From the NCBI GenBank assembly GCA_900547405.1, contig URGL01000081.1, positions 1-7,753 on the forward strand: 7,753 bases of DNA. The letters run 5' to 3'. Positions 1 through 7,180 of this stretch are shown here, one piece after another (within the stretch, counting starts at the first letter, position 1; the number at the start of each line of letters is the position of its first letter). The position numbers were made by a program, and so were the translations under genes. The stretch is from an uncultured Eubacteriales bacterium. GTDB lineage: Bacteria; Bacillota; Clostridia; Oscillospirales; Oscillospiraceae. The notes beneath the pieces were generated by a model. It was not told the DNA's origin, did no database searches, and worked only from the letters and a program-made list of their open reading frames with translations.

Positions 1-1
1 T

Positions 2-3000
2 TTTGTCCATCTGCACGTCCATACGGAGTACAGCTTATTAGACGGTGCCTGCCGCATCGATTCCATGATGGACCGGGTCAAGGAGCTGGGCCAGACTGCC
101 GTGGCCATTACGGACCACGGAGTCATGTACGGCTGCATTGACTTCTACAAAGCCGCCAAGGCGGCAGGGATCAAGCCCATCATCGGCTGCGAAGTGTATG
201 TAGCCCCCCGCCGGATGACGGACCGGACCCACGGCATCGACAACGAGAGCTATCACCTGGTGCTCTTGTGCGAAAACCGGAAGGGTTATGAAAACCTGTG
301 CTATCTTGTGTCCGAGGCCTTTCTTCACGGCTTTTACAGCAAGCCCCGGATCGACCTGGAGCTGCTGGAGCAGTATCACGAGGGCCTTATTGCCCTCTCG
401 GCCTGCCTGGGCGGTGCCATTCCACAGGCGCTGCTGGCCGAGGATTACGAAGGCGCCAAGGCCTATGCCCTGCGGATGTCCCGGATGTTTGGGCCGGAGC
501 GCTTCTACCTGGAATTACAGGACCACGGCATTGACAAGCAGCGGCCTGTGAATCAGGGCTTGCAGCGGCTGGCCCGGGAGACAGGGCTGCCTCTCGTCAT
601 CACCAACGATGCCCACTATCTGCGCAAAGAGGATGCGGACATTCAGGATGTGCTGCTGTGCATCCAGACGGGAAAGACCGTAGACGAGATCAACCGGATG
701 CGGTTTGAGACCCAGGAATTCTATTTGAAAAGTGAACAGGAGCTCCGGGAGCTGTTCCCCAACTGCCCGGAGGCCTTTGACAATACGGTGAAGATTGCCC
801 AGATGTGCAATGTGGATTTTACCTTCCACGAGTACCATCTGCCTGCCTACCCGGTGCCGGAGGGCTGCACAAACGAAGAATACTTCCGCAAACTCTGCGA
901 AGAGGGATTCCGGGAGCGGTATCCTGACGAACCCAAGGAGTACCGGGAGCGGATGGAGTATGAGATCAGCGTCATCAGCTCTATGGGCTATGTGAACTAC
1001 TATCTCATCGTCTGGGACTTTATCCACTATGCCAAGTCCGTTGGGATTCCGGTAGGCCCAGGCCGTGGCTCCGGCGCAGGCTCCATTGTGGCCTACTGCA
1101 TCCACATCACGGAAGTGGACCCCATGAAGTATAACCTGATCTTCGAACGGTTCCTGAATCCTGAGCGGGTGAGTATGCCCGATTTTGATACAGACTTCTG
1201 CCAGGAGCGACGGGGAGAGGTCATTGACTATGTCTACCGGAAGTACGGCTCCGACCGGGTGGCTCAGATCGTCACCTTCGGCACCATGGCCGCCCGAGGC
1301 GCTATCCGGGACGTGGGCCGGGTGCTGAATTTCACCTTTGCTGAGACAGATGTGGTTGCCAAGCAGGTTCCGGCAGGGCCCCATGTGACATTAAAATCCG
1401 CCCTGGCTGAGTCCCCCAGGCTCAAGGAAATGTACGACGGGGACCCTAGAGTTCATCAGCTCATCGACACCGCCATGCGCCTGGAGGGTATGCCGCGGAA
1501 CACCTCTACCCATGCCGCCGGTGTGGTCATCACCGCCCAGCCGGTGTGCTCCTATGTGCCATTGAGTAAAAACGACGATACCATTGTCACCCAGTACACC
1601 ATGACCACCATCGAGGAACTGGGACTGCTGAAAATGGACTTTTTGGGACTGCGGAACCTGACAGTGATCCAGGATGCGGAAAAGCAGATCCAATTGCTGG
1701 AGCCGGATTTTCGAATGGATCGGGTGCCGGACAATGATCCGGAGACCTTTGCCATGCTCTCCGAGGGCAAGACCCAAGGCGTTTTTCAGATGGAATCCGC
1801 CGGTATGACCGGCGTGTGCGTCAATATGAAGCCCAGCTCCATCGAAGACATCACCGCTATTGTGGCCCTCTACCGCCCCGGTCCCATGGACTCTATTCCG
1901 AGATTCATTGCGAACAAGCTGGATGCCTCCAAGGTCACCTACAAAACGCCTCTGCTGGAGCCTATCCTGAAGGTGACCTACGGCTGCATTGTCTACCAGG
2001 AGCAGGTTATCGAGATTTTTCGGAATCTGGGCGGTTACACCATGGGTCAGGCAGACAATATCCGGCGGGCCATTTCCAAGAAGAAGCTGAAGGTTATTGA
2101 GGAGGAGCGCAAGGTCTTCGTCTATGGAGACCCCGGTCAGAATATCAGCGGCGCCATTGCCAAGGGGGTATCCGAGACGGCGGCCCAGTCTATCTACGAT
2201 GAGATCGTAGATTTTGCCAACTATGCCTTCAACAAATCCCACGCGGTGTGCTATGCCGTGGTGGCCTATCAGACGGCTTACCTCAAGTGCCACTATCCGA
2301 AGCAGTATATGGCGGCCCTGATGACCTCCGTGCTGGACTCCGCCGTGAAGATATCCACCTACATTGCCGAGTGCAAGGAGCTGGGCATTGCCCTGCTCCC
2401 GCCGGACATCAACCATTCCGAGGACCACTTCTCCGTAGAGGAGGGGGGCATTCGCTTTGGCCTGGGTGCCGTGAAGAACATCGGACGGGGCCTCATCCGG
2501 TCCGTCTCCGCCCAGCGGAAGGAGAACGGGCCCTTCAAGTCCCTCCAGGATTTTCTGGAGCGGATGGAGGAAGGAGAGCTCAACAAGCGGGCAGTGGAAA
2601 ACCTGATCCGCTGCGGGGCTATGGACTGCTTCGGCAATCACCGCAGCGAGCTCATCGGGGTCTATGAGGCTCTGATGGACAGTATTGCCTCCAGCCGGAA
2701 AAAGAACCTGGAGGGGCAAATGGGCCTGTTCGCCATGCTGGAGGAGGACACGCCTGCCGCCAGGATCGAAATCCCCCGTAAACAGGAATTTACCAAAGCC
2801 GAGCTTATGGCCATGGAGAAGGAGACCACCGGTATCTACCTGACGGGCCATCCTATGGACGATTACCGGAAGTATCTGAAAAATACCCATGTGAAGCCCA
2901 TTGGGGAGCTTATGGAGGAGGGCAGCCCCTATCATGATGACGATGTGGTCAGCGTGGCGGGCATCGTCCAGGTGATGAAGACAAAAACCACCAAGAATAA

Positions 3001-3460
3001 CTCCATGATGGCCTATGTGACGGTGGAGGACGATACCGCCTCCATGGAGATGCTGGCCTTTTCCAATGTCCTCAACCAGTATGGCAGTATCCTTCGGGAG
3101 GGCAGCGCCTTGGTCATCACCGGGCGGCTGTCCATGCGGGATGACAAGGATCCTCAGATCGTGATCAACCGGATCCGGCCTATGTCCGATTTCTCCCAAG
3201 CCAGGGAGCCGGAAGGGGCGGGAAAGCCCCCTGCCATGGAAACTGGCCAGGGAAAGACGTTGTATCTGCGTTTGCCTGGGGAATCGGATCAGCGGTATCC
3301 CAAGGTGAAAGCCATTCTCAACATGTTCCCTGGGAACAACCCTGTGGTGCTCTTTTTTGCCGATACCAAAGCCCGCCGGGGCACCCGGTGCGTTTACTGG
3401 GACAGTATGCTGGGGGAGCTGGAACGGGTATTGGGAAAAGAGAATGTTGTGCTGAAATAG
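2..3460 (+). CDS. dnaE: DNA polymerase III subunit alpha (DnaE1 type), 5' end cut by the window
   Basis: Catalytic alpha subunit of the replicative DNA polymerase III (family C), which extends DNA from primers in the cytoplasm. The frame is open from base 2 and begins FVHLHVHTEYSLLDG, the usual DnaE N-terminus, so only two or three codons including the start are missing; the later ATG at 65 is internal. Domains in order: PHP domain (about 2-620) with HLHVH, TDHG, GCE, YHL, SACLGG and NDAHY; the glycine-rich GPGRGSGAGS loop (about 1055-1085); the palm with PDFDTDF, whose catalytic Asp codons are at 1187 and 1193, and the third Asp at 1637 in KMDFLGL; a helix-hairpin-helix region (about 2530-2640); an OB fold (about 2940-3185); and a C-terminal domain ending in VVLK. 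About 1,152 codons are visible, the normal DnaE1 length, and no intein or frameshift was found. Codon use is strongly G/C at third positions. The identification is very secure; the long antisense open frames inside it are composition shadows. Confidence 0.98.
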   Translation, partial: FVHLHVHTEYSLLDGACRIDSMMDRVKELGQTAVAITDHGVMYGCIDFYKAAKAAGIKPIIGCEVYVAPRRMTDRTHGIDNESYHLVLLCENRKGYENLCYLVSEAFLHGFYSKPRIDLELLEQYHEGLIALSACLGGAIPQALLAEDYEGAKAYALRMSRMFGPERFYLELQDHGIDKQRPVNQGLQRLARETGLPLVITNDAHYLRKEDADIQDVLLCIQTGKTVDEINRMRFETQEFYLKSEQELRELFPNCPEAFDNTVKIAQMCNVDFTFHEYHLPAYPVPEGCTNEEYFRKLCEEGFRERYPDEPKEYRERMEYEISVISSMGYVNYYLIVWDFIHYAKSVGIPVGPGRGSGAGSIVAYCIHITEVDPMKYNLIFERFLNPERVSMPDFDTDFCQERRGEVIDYVYRKYGSDRVAQIVTFGTMAARGAIRDVGRVLNFTFAETDVVAKQVPAGPHVTLKSALAESPRLKEMYDGDPRVHQLIDTAMRLEGMPRNTSTHAAGVVITAQPVCSYVPLSKNDDTIVTQYTMTTIEELGLLKMDFLGLRNLTVIQDAEKQIQLLEPDFRMDRVPDNDPETFAMLSEGKTQGVFQMESAGMTGVCVNMKPSSIEDITAIVALYRPGPMDSIPRFIANKLDASKVTYKTPLLEPILKVTYGCIVYQEQVIEIFRNLGGYTMGQADNIRRAISKKKLKVIEEERKVFVYGDPGQNISGAIAKGVSETAAQSIYDEIVDFANYAFNKSHAVCYAVVAYQTAYLKCHYPKQYMAALMTSVLDSAVKISTYIAECKELGIALLPPDINHSEDHFSVEEGGIRFGLGAVKNIGRGLIRSVSAQRKENGPFKSLQDFLERMEEGELNKRAVENLIRCGAMDCFGNHRSELIGVYEALMDSIASSRKKNLEGQMGLFAMLEEDTPAARIEIPRKQEFTKAELMAMEKETTGIYLTGHPMDDYRKYLKNTHVKPIGELMEEGSPYHDDDVVSVAGIVQVMKTKTTKNNSMMAYVTVEDDTASMEMLAFSNVLNQYGSILREGSALVITGRLSMRDDKDPQIVINRIRPMSDFSQAREPEGAGKPPAMETGQGKTLYLRLPGESDQRYPKVKAILNMFPGNNPVVLFFADTKARRGTRCVYWDSMLGELERVLGKENVVLK

Positions 3461-3461
3461 C

Positions 3462-3490
3462 TTTTCATTTGAGAATATTTGTGTTATAAT
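3462..3490 (+). promoter_or_regulatory. SigA-type promoter with extended -10, upstream of the lipoprotein gene
   Basis: A perfect -10 hexamer TATAAT lies at 3485-3490, preceded by TG one base away (3482-3483), which makes an extended -10. With a 17-base spacer, the -35 is TTTTCA at 3462-3467, a 4 of 6 match to TTGACA; a strong -35 is not needed when an extended -10 is present. Transcription would start near 3497, leaving a leader of about 20 bases before the TTG start at 3517. The promoter begins one base after the dnaE stop codon, so the lipoprotein gene can be transcribed independently of dnaE. No terminator hairpin separates the two genes. Confidence 0.75.
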
Positions 3491-3516
3491 ACCAGAAACG
3501 AAAGGAAGCTGATGCC

Positions 3517-4848
3517 TTGAAAAAGAGATGCCTTTTTGGCGCGCTGCTTCTGGCGGCGAGTCTGTCCCTCAGCGCCTGCGGCTACCGCACGGTGCAGGAG
3601 ATGTATCGCTTCCCAAAGCGGACCCAGGAATATACGGCGTTGCAGTCCACCATTGAGCAGGCCATGAGCGGCATGGAGTTTGCCTCCCCCGTTACGGGGG
3701 AGAATCAGCAGACGGTCCAGACTGCGGACCTGGATGGGGACGGACGGCAGGAATACTTGGTTTTTGCCAGAGAAAATTCGGAAAAGCCCCTGAAGATCCT
3801 GATTTTTCACGAAACCGAGGATGAGCAGTATTATCTCATGGAAACGCTCCATATGAACGGCTCTGCCTTTGAGGCGGTGGAGTACGCGGATATGGACGGC
3901 CGCCCCGGTAAGGAGCTGGTTATCGGCCGCCGCCTGAGTAATCAGGTGATGCGCATTGCTGCGGTCTACTCCTTTGCCGACGGGCAGAGTGACCAGCTCA
4001 TCAACACCATCTATACCAAATTTTTAACTACCGACCTGGACGAGGATGGGATCCAGGAGCTGGTGGTCATCCGGGAGGGGGACACGGATGTGTCCGCCGG
4101 GTCCAGCGTGATCTATACCCTCCAGGGGGAGAGTATGGAACGGTCCCGGGAGGTCCGGCTCAGCCAGCGGGTGGAGCAGATCAAGCGGGTGAAGATCAGT
4201 CGCCTGCAAAGCGGGGAGCCTGCCGTGTATGTTTCCAGCACCATCAACGACAGTGCCATTGTGACGGATGTGCTGATGATGAAAAACGGAGAGTTTATCA
4301 ATCTCAACAGCACAGGCCGCCTGGCCTACTCCGTGAAAGCCCTGCGCAACTACTACCTGTATATGAGCGACATCGACGAAGACGGCGTTATGGAGCTGCC
4401 CAGTCTTCTCGACATGCGCAGTGTCCACCCGGAGCTGGAGAGCACCGAGCCCCAGCAGCTGGTATACTGGTATGCCATCGATTCCGAAGGCCGGCAGACG
4501 GAAAAGCTCTATACCTTCCACAATGTGGAAGGAGGCTGGTATTTAAGACTGAACATCGATGCCAACCAGGCGGACCGGATGAGCGTGGAGCGGGACGGCC
4601 AGAAGCTGAATTTTTACATATGGGATGAGGGCTTTGAGGACGCAAGGCTCCTGTTTTCCATCCGGACCCTTACGGGAAAGGACCGGATCCAGGAGGCCAG
4701 CAAGGACAATCAAATCGTCCTGTATCAGACGGATTCCGTGATTTATACGGCCAAGCTGGAAACAGGCGGCCTTGCCAGCGGCATTACCCAGGAGTATCTG
4801 GCGGATAGTTTCCGGCTCATGGGAATCGATTCCAAGAAGGAAGGATAG
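3517..4848 (+). CDS. Lipoprotein with DxDxDG (FG-GAP/VCBS-like) calcium-loop repeats
   Basis: Predicted lipoprotein of 443 residues, anchored outside the cell membrane; no specific function is recognised. The start is TTG, because the nearby ATG at 3512 meets a stop after two codons; an AAAGGAAG ribosome site lies 8 bases upstream. The N-terminus is a type II signal peptide: KKR, a hydrophobic core, then the lipobox LSAC with the lipidated Cys at residue 21. Four acidic loops of FG-GAP/VCBS or EF-hand-loop type follow: DLDGDG (71-76), DMDGRPGKE (125-133), DLDEDG (173-178) and DIDEDG (285-290). The first three are each followed by a hydrophobic beta-strand pattern such as EYLVFA or ELVVIR. This suggests a beta-propeller-like, calcium-binding extracellular domain; the C-terminal third is beta-rich and unrecognised. 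The gene has its own promoter, and the response regulator start follows after 7 bases, so the two were probably cotranscribed and translationally coupled. That arrangement suggests, but does not prove, an accessory or sensing role beside a two-component system. Confidence 0.85.
   Translation: MKKRCLFGALLLAASLSLSACGYRTVQEMYRFPKRTQEYTALQSTIEQAMSGMEFASPVTGENQQTVQTADLDGDGRQEYLVFARENSEKPLKILIFHETEDEQYYLMETLHMNGSAFEAVEYADMDGRPGKELVIGRRLSNQVMRIAAVYSFADGQSDQLINTIYTKFLTTDLDEDGIQELVVIREGDTDVSAGSSVIYTLQGESMERSREVRLSQRVEQIKRVKISRLQSGEPAVYVSSTINDSAIVTDVLMMKNGEFINLNSTGRLAYSVKALRNYYLYMSDIDEDGVMELPSLLDMRSVHPELESTEPQQLVYWYAIDSEGRQTEKLYTFHNVEGGWYLRLNIDANQADRMSVERDGQKLNFYIWDEGFEDARLLFSIRTLTGKDRIQEASKDNQIVLYQTDSVIYTAKLETGGLASGITQEYLADSFRLMGIDSKKEG
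3684..3702. repeat. Perfect 9-bp inverted repeat (GC-rich hairpin) inside the lipoprotein gene
   Basis: CTCCCCCGT and ACGGGGGAG flank a single T, giving a perfect 19-base inverted repeat. As RNA it could form an 8-bp, almost all G-C stem with a three-base loop. It encodes Ser-Pro-Val-Thr-Gly-Glu, in the segment just before the first acidic loop. No T-run follows on either strand, so it is not an intrinsic terminator. It may simply result from GC-rich codon choice. Confidence 0.4.
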
Positions 4849-4855
4849 TAGGGCT

Positions 4856-4996
4856 ATGAAAAAAGTGCTTATATTGGAAGATGAAGAGAATATCCGCAGC
4901 TTTGTGGTGATCAACCTACGGCGGGCCGGATACGATGTGCTGGAGGCCGGCACCGGCATGGATGCTCTGGACCGGCTGGCAGAGAATCCGGACATC
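4856..4996 (+). pseudogene. Response regulator receiver domain, N-terminal fragment
   Basis: About 47 codons of a receiver domain, probably OmpR/PhoB type, belonging to the GC-rich left-hand genome. The gene starts 7 bases after the lipoprotein stop, so in its intact form it was probably the second gene of that operon. The fragment ends just before the expected beta-3 strand (a V-x-LLD-x-MMP type motif), so the phosphorylation site and the whole output domain are missing here. The output class cannot be read from what remains. Confidence 0.8.
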
Positions 4997-5227
4997 ACAA
5001 AGGAAGAAGCATTTGCACGCAGCAAACAGATGATGAGCGGAAATAAATGGAAGGCATTTGTACTGGATTTATCTTTCCTTGGCTGGGAGATTTTAAACAC
5101 CATGACAATTGGAATTCTTGGTATCTTCTATGTAAAGCCATATGAATACCAGACAGAGGCAGCTTTTTACGAGGCATTAAAGCAGGAAACAATGAATTTA
5201 GAGGCAAGTGAGAACCTGTTACAGTAA
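4856..5227 (+). CDS. Chimeric ORF: response-regulator N-terminus fused to DUF975 C-terminus
   Basis: This open frame encodes 123 residues. ATG 4856 is chosen over earlier in-frame starts because AAGGAAGGA lies about 10 bases upstream and the product then opens as a classic receiver domain. Residues 1-47 (MKKVLILEDEENIR through GYDVLEAGTG) form beta-1, with the acidic pocket at E8, D9 and E10, then helix 1, beta-2 and helix 2. The frame then leaves the receiver fold before beta-3: no Asp phospho-acceptor, Ser/Thr switch or AKP lysine follows. Residues about 42-123 instead match the end of DUF975 membrane proteins, with a KQMMSGNKWKAFVLDLSFLGW pattern and a hydrophobic segment at about 67-93. 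Codon use changes at the same place. The response regulator is therefore broken and should not accept phosphate. A stable, functional fusion is unlikely; more likely this is two gene remnants joined by recombination or by assembly. Confidence 0.85.
   Translation: MKKVLILEDEENIRSFVVINLRRAGYDVLEAGTGMDALDRLAENPDITKEEAFARSKQMMSGNKWKAFVLDLSFLGWEILNTMTIGILGIFYVKPYEYQTEAAFYEALKQETMNLEASENLLQ
4964..5000. other. Recombination or assembly junction between two sequence backgrounds
   Basis: Upstream codons (GAT GCT CTG GAC CGG) fit the GC-rich left side. From about 4997 the codons (ACA AAG GAA GAA GCA TTT GCA) fit the AT-richer right side. The bases between, at about 4973-4996, encode Leu-Ala-Glu-Asn-Pro-Asp-Ile. 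From family knowledge this peptide is plausible both at the end of receiver helix 2 and in DUF975 proteins, where Ile-Leu-Ala-Glu-Asn-Pro-Asp-Ile is a common motif before the Ser-Lys/Arg segment. A shared stretch of about 15-24 bases would explain both the position and the preserved reading frame. No transposase, target-site duplication or terminal repeat is visible. The exact crossover cannot be fixed without the parent sequences. Confidence 0.75.
4976..5227 (+). pseudogene. DUF975 family membrane protein, C-terminal fragment
   Basis: About 80 residues resembling the C-terminal part of DUF975 integral membrane proteins. These are multi-helix proteins of unknown function, common in Clostridia and lactic acid bacteria. 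Visible family traits are the NPDI-x-x-x-E-A-x-x-x-S-x-x-M-M-x-G-x-K-W stretch, FVLDLSFLGW, one hydrophobic segment ending IFYVKPY, and a final AAFYEALK. The earlier transmembrane helices are missing, so the fragment should not fold as the family does. It ends 33 bases before the intact response regulator, which begins after an AGGAGG site, so in the donor genome DUF975 probably lay at the head of, or inside, the regulator-kinase operon. The assignment rests on remembered family motifs, not on a search. Confidence 0.75.
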
Positions 5228-5260
5228 ATAGTCTTTGGAAGCAGAAGGTAGGAGGAGATT

Positions 5261-5944
5261 ATGGCATATACGGTTCTGGTAGCAGATGATGAGGCGGAAA
5301 TCAGGAGCCTTCTGCGGCTTTATCTTGAAAAAGATGGTTACCGTGTGTTGGAAGCGGGAGACGGTATACATGCCGTCTCTCTGCTGCAGAAAGAAGAGAT
5401 TGACCTGGTGCTTTTAGACATTATGATGCCGGGACTTGACGGTTACCAGGTGCTTCGCAAACTGCGGCAGCAGAGCAACATTCCGGTGATGATTCTGTCT
5501 GCAAAGGGAGCAGATGAGGACAAAATCTTAGGGCTTGACTTAGGGGCAGACGATTATCTGGCAAAACCGTTTAACCCGCTTGAAGCGATGGCGCGGATTA
5601 ATTCCAATATCAGACGGTTTTATTCGCTTGGCGCAAAGGGCGGCGGCATTAAGGAACTGAAGGTAAGGGATTTACGTCTGGATACGGAAAGCTGCATGGT
5701 TTACCGCGGCGAAACACCGATACAGCTCACAGCAATCGAATACAAACTGTTACGCCTTTTTATGGAAAATCCGGGAAAAGTGTTTACCAAACAGCAGCTT
5801 TATGAAGAGGGCTGGGGGGAACAGTTCGTGGTGGCAGATAACAATATCATGGTCTGCATCAGCAAACTCCGCTCGAAGCTTTCAGAGGATGCGAATGAGT
5901 ATATTAAGACGATACGTGGACTCGGCTACCGTCTGATGGCATAG
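5261..5944 (+). CDS. OmpR/PhoB family response regulator (VanR-like)
   Basis: DNA-binding response regulator of 227 residues, phosphorylated by a histidine kinase, very likely the one encoded just downstream. The receiver domain (about 3-118) has all the key residues: acidic pair D9/D10, phospho-acceptor D53 in LLDIMMPGLDG, switch residue S80 and K102 in AKPF. A winged-helix output domain follows (about 131-226), with the usual TAIEYKLLRLF, a recognition-helix region NNIMVCISKLRSKL and the C-terminal IRGLGYRL. The length is typical of the family. ATG 5261 is preceded by a strong AGGAGG (5250-5255) five bases away. The 24-base gap to the kinase start indicates an operon. The sequence resembles VanR-type regulators, but no van resistance genes are visible, so the target genes are unknown. 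Codon use is AT-richer than in dnaE, in line with the right-hand genome. Confidence 0.95.
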   Translation: MAYTVLVADDEAEIRSLLRLYLEKDGYRVLEAGDGIHAVSLLQKEEIDLVLLDIMMPGLDGYQVLRKLRQQSNIPVMILSAKGADEDKILGLDLGADDYLAKPFNPLEAMARINSNIRRFYSLGAKGGGIKELKVRDLRLDTESCMVYRGETPIQLTAIEYKLLRLFMENPGKVFTKQQLYEEGWGEQFVVADNNIMVCISKLRSKLSEDANEYIKTIRGLGYRLMA

Positions 5945-5968
5945 CCTGACGTCATAGAAAGGTTTGAA

Positions 5969-7156
5969 ATGAACGAGAAAAGAGAACTGCGGACATTTTT
6001 AATCAAACGTTTTTTACTGATACTTGCATTTATAGGAATCACGGAGGGACTGCTTAATACACTTTTTCACAGGATGGTCTATCCGTGGATGAATCAGGTA
6101 TTTGGATTGAACAGTTATCTCGAATCAATATCATTATCGGAAATAGGGGCGCTCATGGCAAAGAGCGTCTTTTTCTTCTGTGCGGATAAATTACTCGGCG
6201 CATTTCCAGTGGGAATCCGGCAGTATTTACGTGGGGAACTTTCGGAGTGGGCAGGGGAGGATTTGTTTTCCCAGATTGGAACTTATGCGGGAAATATGCC
6301 CGGAAATCAGAAACTTCTCTATACAATCGGACTGTTTGGAATTTTAGCGGGACTGCTTCTGTTATGGCTGATTCCGTATGTGATAGCGGCGTTTGTGTTT
6401 GGAATTATGGTGTCAAAGAAAGCGGCAGAGCTTGAGGAGGCAAACAGAAAGAAAAAAGAACAGTACGAAAGGCAGCGGAATCTCCTGCTCTCTGATGTTG
6501 CGCACGATTTAAAGACACCAATTACGACTGTAGTTGGCTATGCAAAGGCATTGTCGAGAGGGGATGTGACAGGGGAAGCGCAGACGAAGGAATATCTGGA
6601 TGCGATTGCAAGAAAATCCATGCAGATGAGTGAGCTGATACAGCTTTTGTTTGAGTACGTGAAGTTGGACAGCGAAGGATTTTCCCTGAAAAAAGAGAAA
6701 AAAGATTTGACGGAGCTGCTGCGGGAGGTGGCGGCATCGCTCTATATGGATTTTGAGGAAAAAGAGATTGTATTTGAGGCGGATATTCCGGAGAAGCCTT
6801 GCATTTTATCGTTGGATGTCATACAGTTTTCAAGAGCGGTCCACAATCTTTTGCTCAACATCATAAGGCACAATCCGGCAGGAACCGAAGCAGGAATTGT
6901 GATGGAGGAGACAGACGAAAAGATTACCTTAAAAATCTGGGACAACGGCACGCCGATTCCGCCTGAGATTGCAGAGCATCTCTTTGAGCCGTTTGTGCAG
7001 GGAGACGCTTCAAGACAGAGCAAGAGTGGAAGCGGGCTTGGACTCAGCATTGCTGCAAAGGTCATCGCCATGCATGATGGAGAACTTACGCTTTTGCAGG
7101 AAAACGGAAAGAAAATATTTAAAATTACACTCGTAATTACAGAAAAAGAGCACTAA
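5969..7156 (+). CDS. Membrane sensor histidine kinase (VanS-like)
   Basis: Sensor kinase of 395 residues, the probable partner of the preceding response regulator. It has a first membrane helix at about residues 11-30, an extracytoplasmic or membrane-proximal region of about 85 residues, and a second hydrophobic segment at about 117-148. A charged, coiled-coil-like linker (about 149-172) follows; I see no clear HAMP domain. The HisKA domain carries the phospho-accepting H179 in VAHDLKTPITT. The HATPase_c domain shows the N box around HNLLLNIIRHNP (292-303), the G1 box WDNGTPI (324-330), the F box LFEPFVQGD (338-346) and the G2 box SGSGLGLS (353-360). All catalytic elements are therefore intact. 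The VAHDLKTPIT H-box is typical of VanS and related kinases of Gram-positive bacteria. The input signal is unknown: the extracellular part is too short and unfamiliar to assign a ligand. ATG 5969 has a modest GAAAGG site upstream. Confidence 0.95.
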   Translation: MNEKRELRTFLIKRFLLILAFIGITEGLLNTLFHRMVYPWMNQVFGLNSYLESISLSEIGALMAKSVFFFCADKLLGAFPVGIRQYLRGELSEWAGEDLFSQIGTYAGNMPGNQKLLYTIGLFGILAGLLLLWLIPYVIAAFVFGIMVSKKAAELEEANRKKKEQYERQRNLLLSDVAHDLKTPITTVVGYAKALSRGDVTGEAQTKEYLDAIARKSMQMSELIQLLFEYVKLDSEGFSLKKEKKDLTELLREVAASLYMDFEEKEIVFEADIPEKPCILSLDVIQFSRAVHNLLLNIIRHNPAGTEAGIVMEETDEKITLKIWDNGTPIPPEIAEHLFEPFVQGDASRQSKSGSGLGLSIAAKVIAMHDGELTLLQENGKKIFKITLVITEKEH

Positions 7157-7180
7157 AACAGGACAGGAGACTTACACGAT

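Noticed and set aside
1798..1814. CGCCGGT-ATG-ACCGGCG hairpin in dnaE.
   Set aside because: Seven-base stems are expected by chance in GC-rich coding DNA; it encodes a conserved part of the polymerase.
1391..3199. A 602-codon open frame on the minus strand, with another of 289 codons at 515-1384.
   Set aside because: Both are antisense to dnaE, whose G/C-ending codons remove stops from the opposite frame. The products are His/Gly/Leu-rich with no recognisable domain, and dnaE itself is certain.
3324..3338. Inverted repeat TGTTCCC-T-GGGAACA near the end of dnaE.
   Set aside because: It is inside the coding region (Met-Phe-Pro-Gly-Asn-Asn), has no T-run after it and is short; there is no sign of an operator or terminator function.
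4772..4855. An upstream in-frame start giving a 28-residue N-terminal extension of the chimeric gene.
   Set aside because: It lies inside the lipoprotein gene, and the extension is unlike any receiver domain. ATG 4856 has a ribosome site and opens directly into receiver beta-1.
5947..5954. Palindrome TGACGTCA between the response regulator and kinase genes.
   Set aside because: Only 8 bases, single copy, inside an operon gap and not extended by flanking symmetry; most likely chance.
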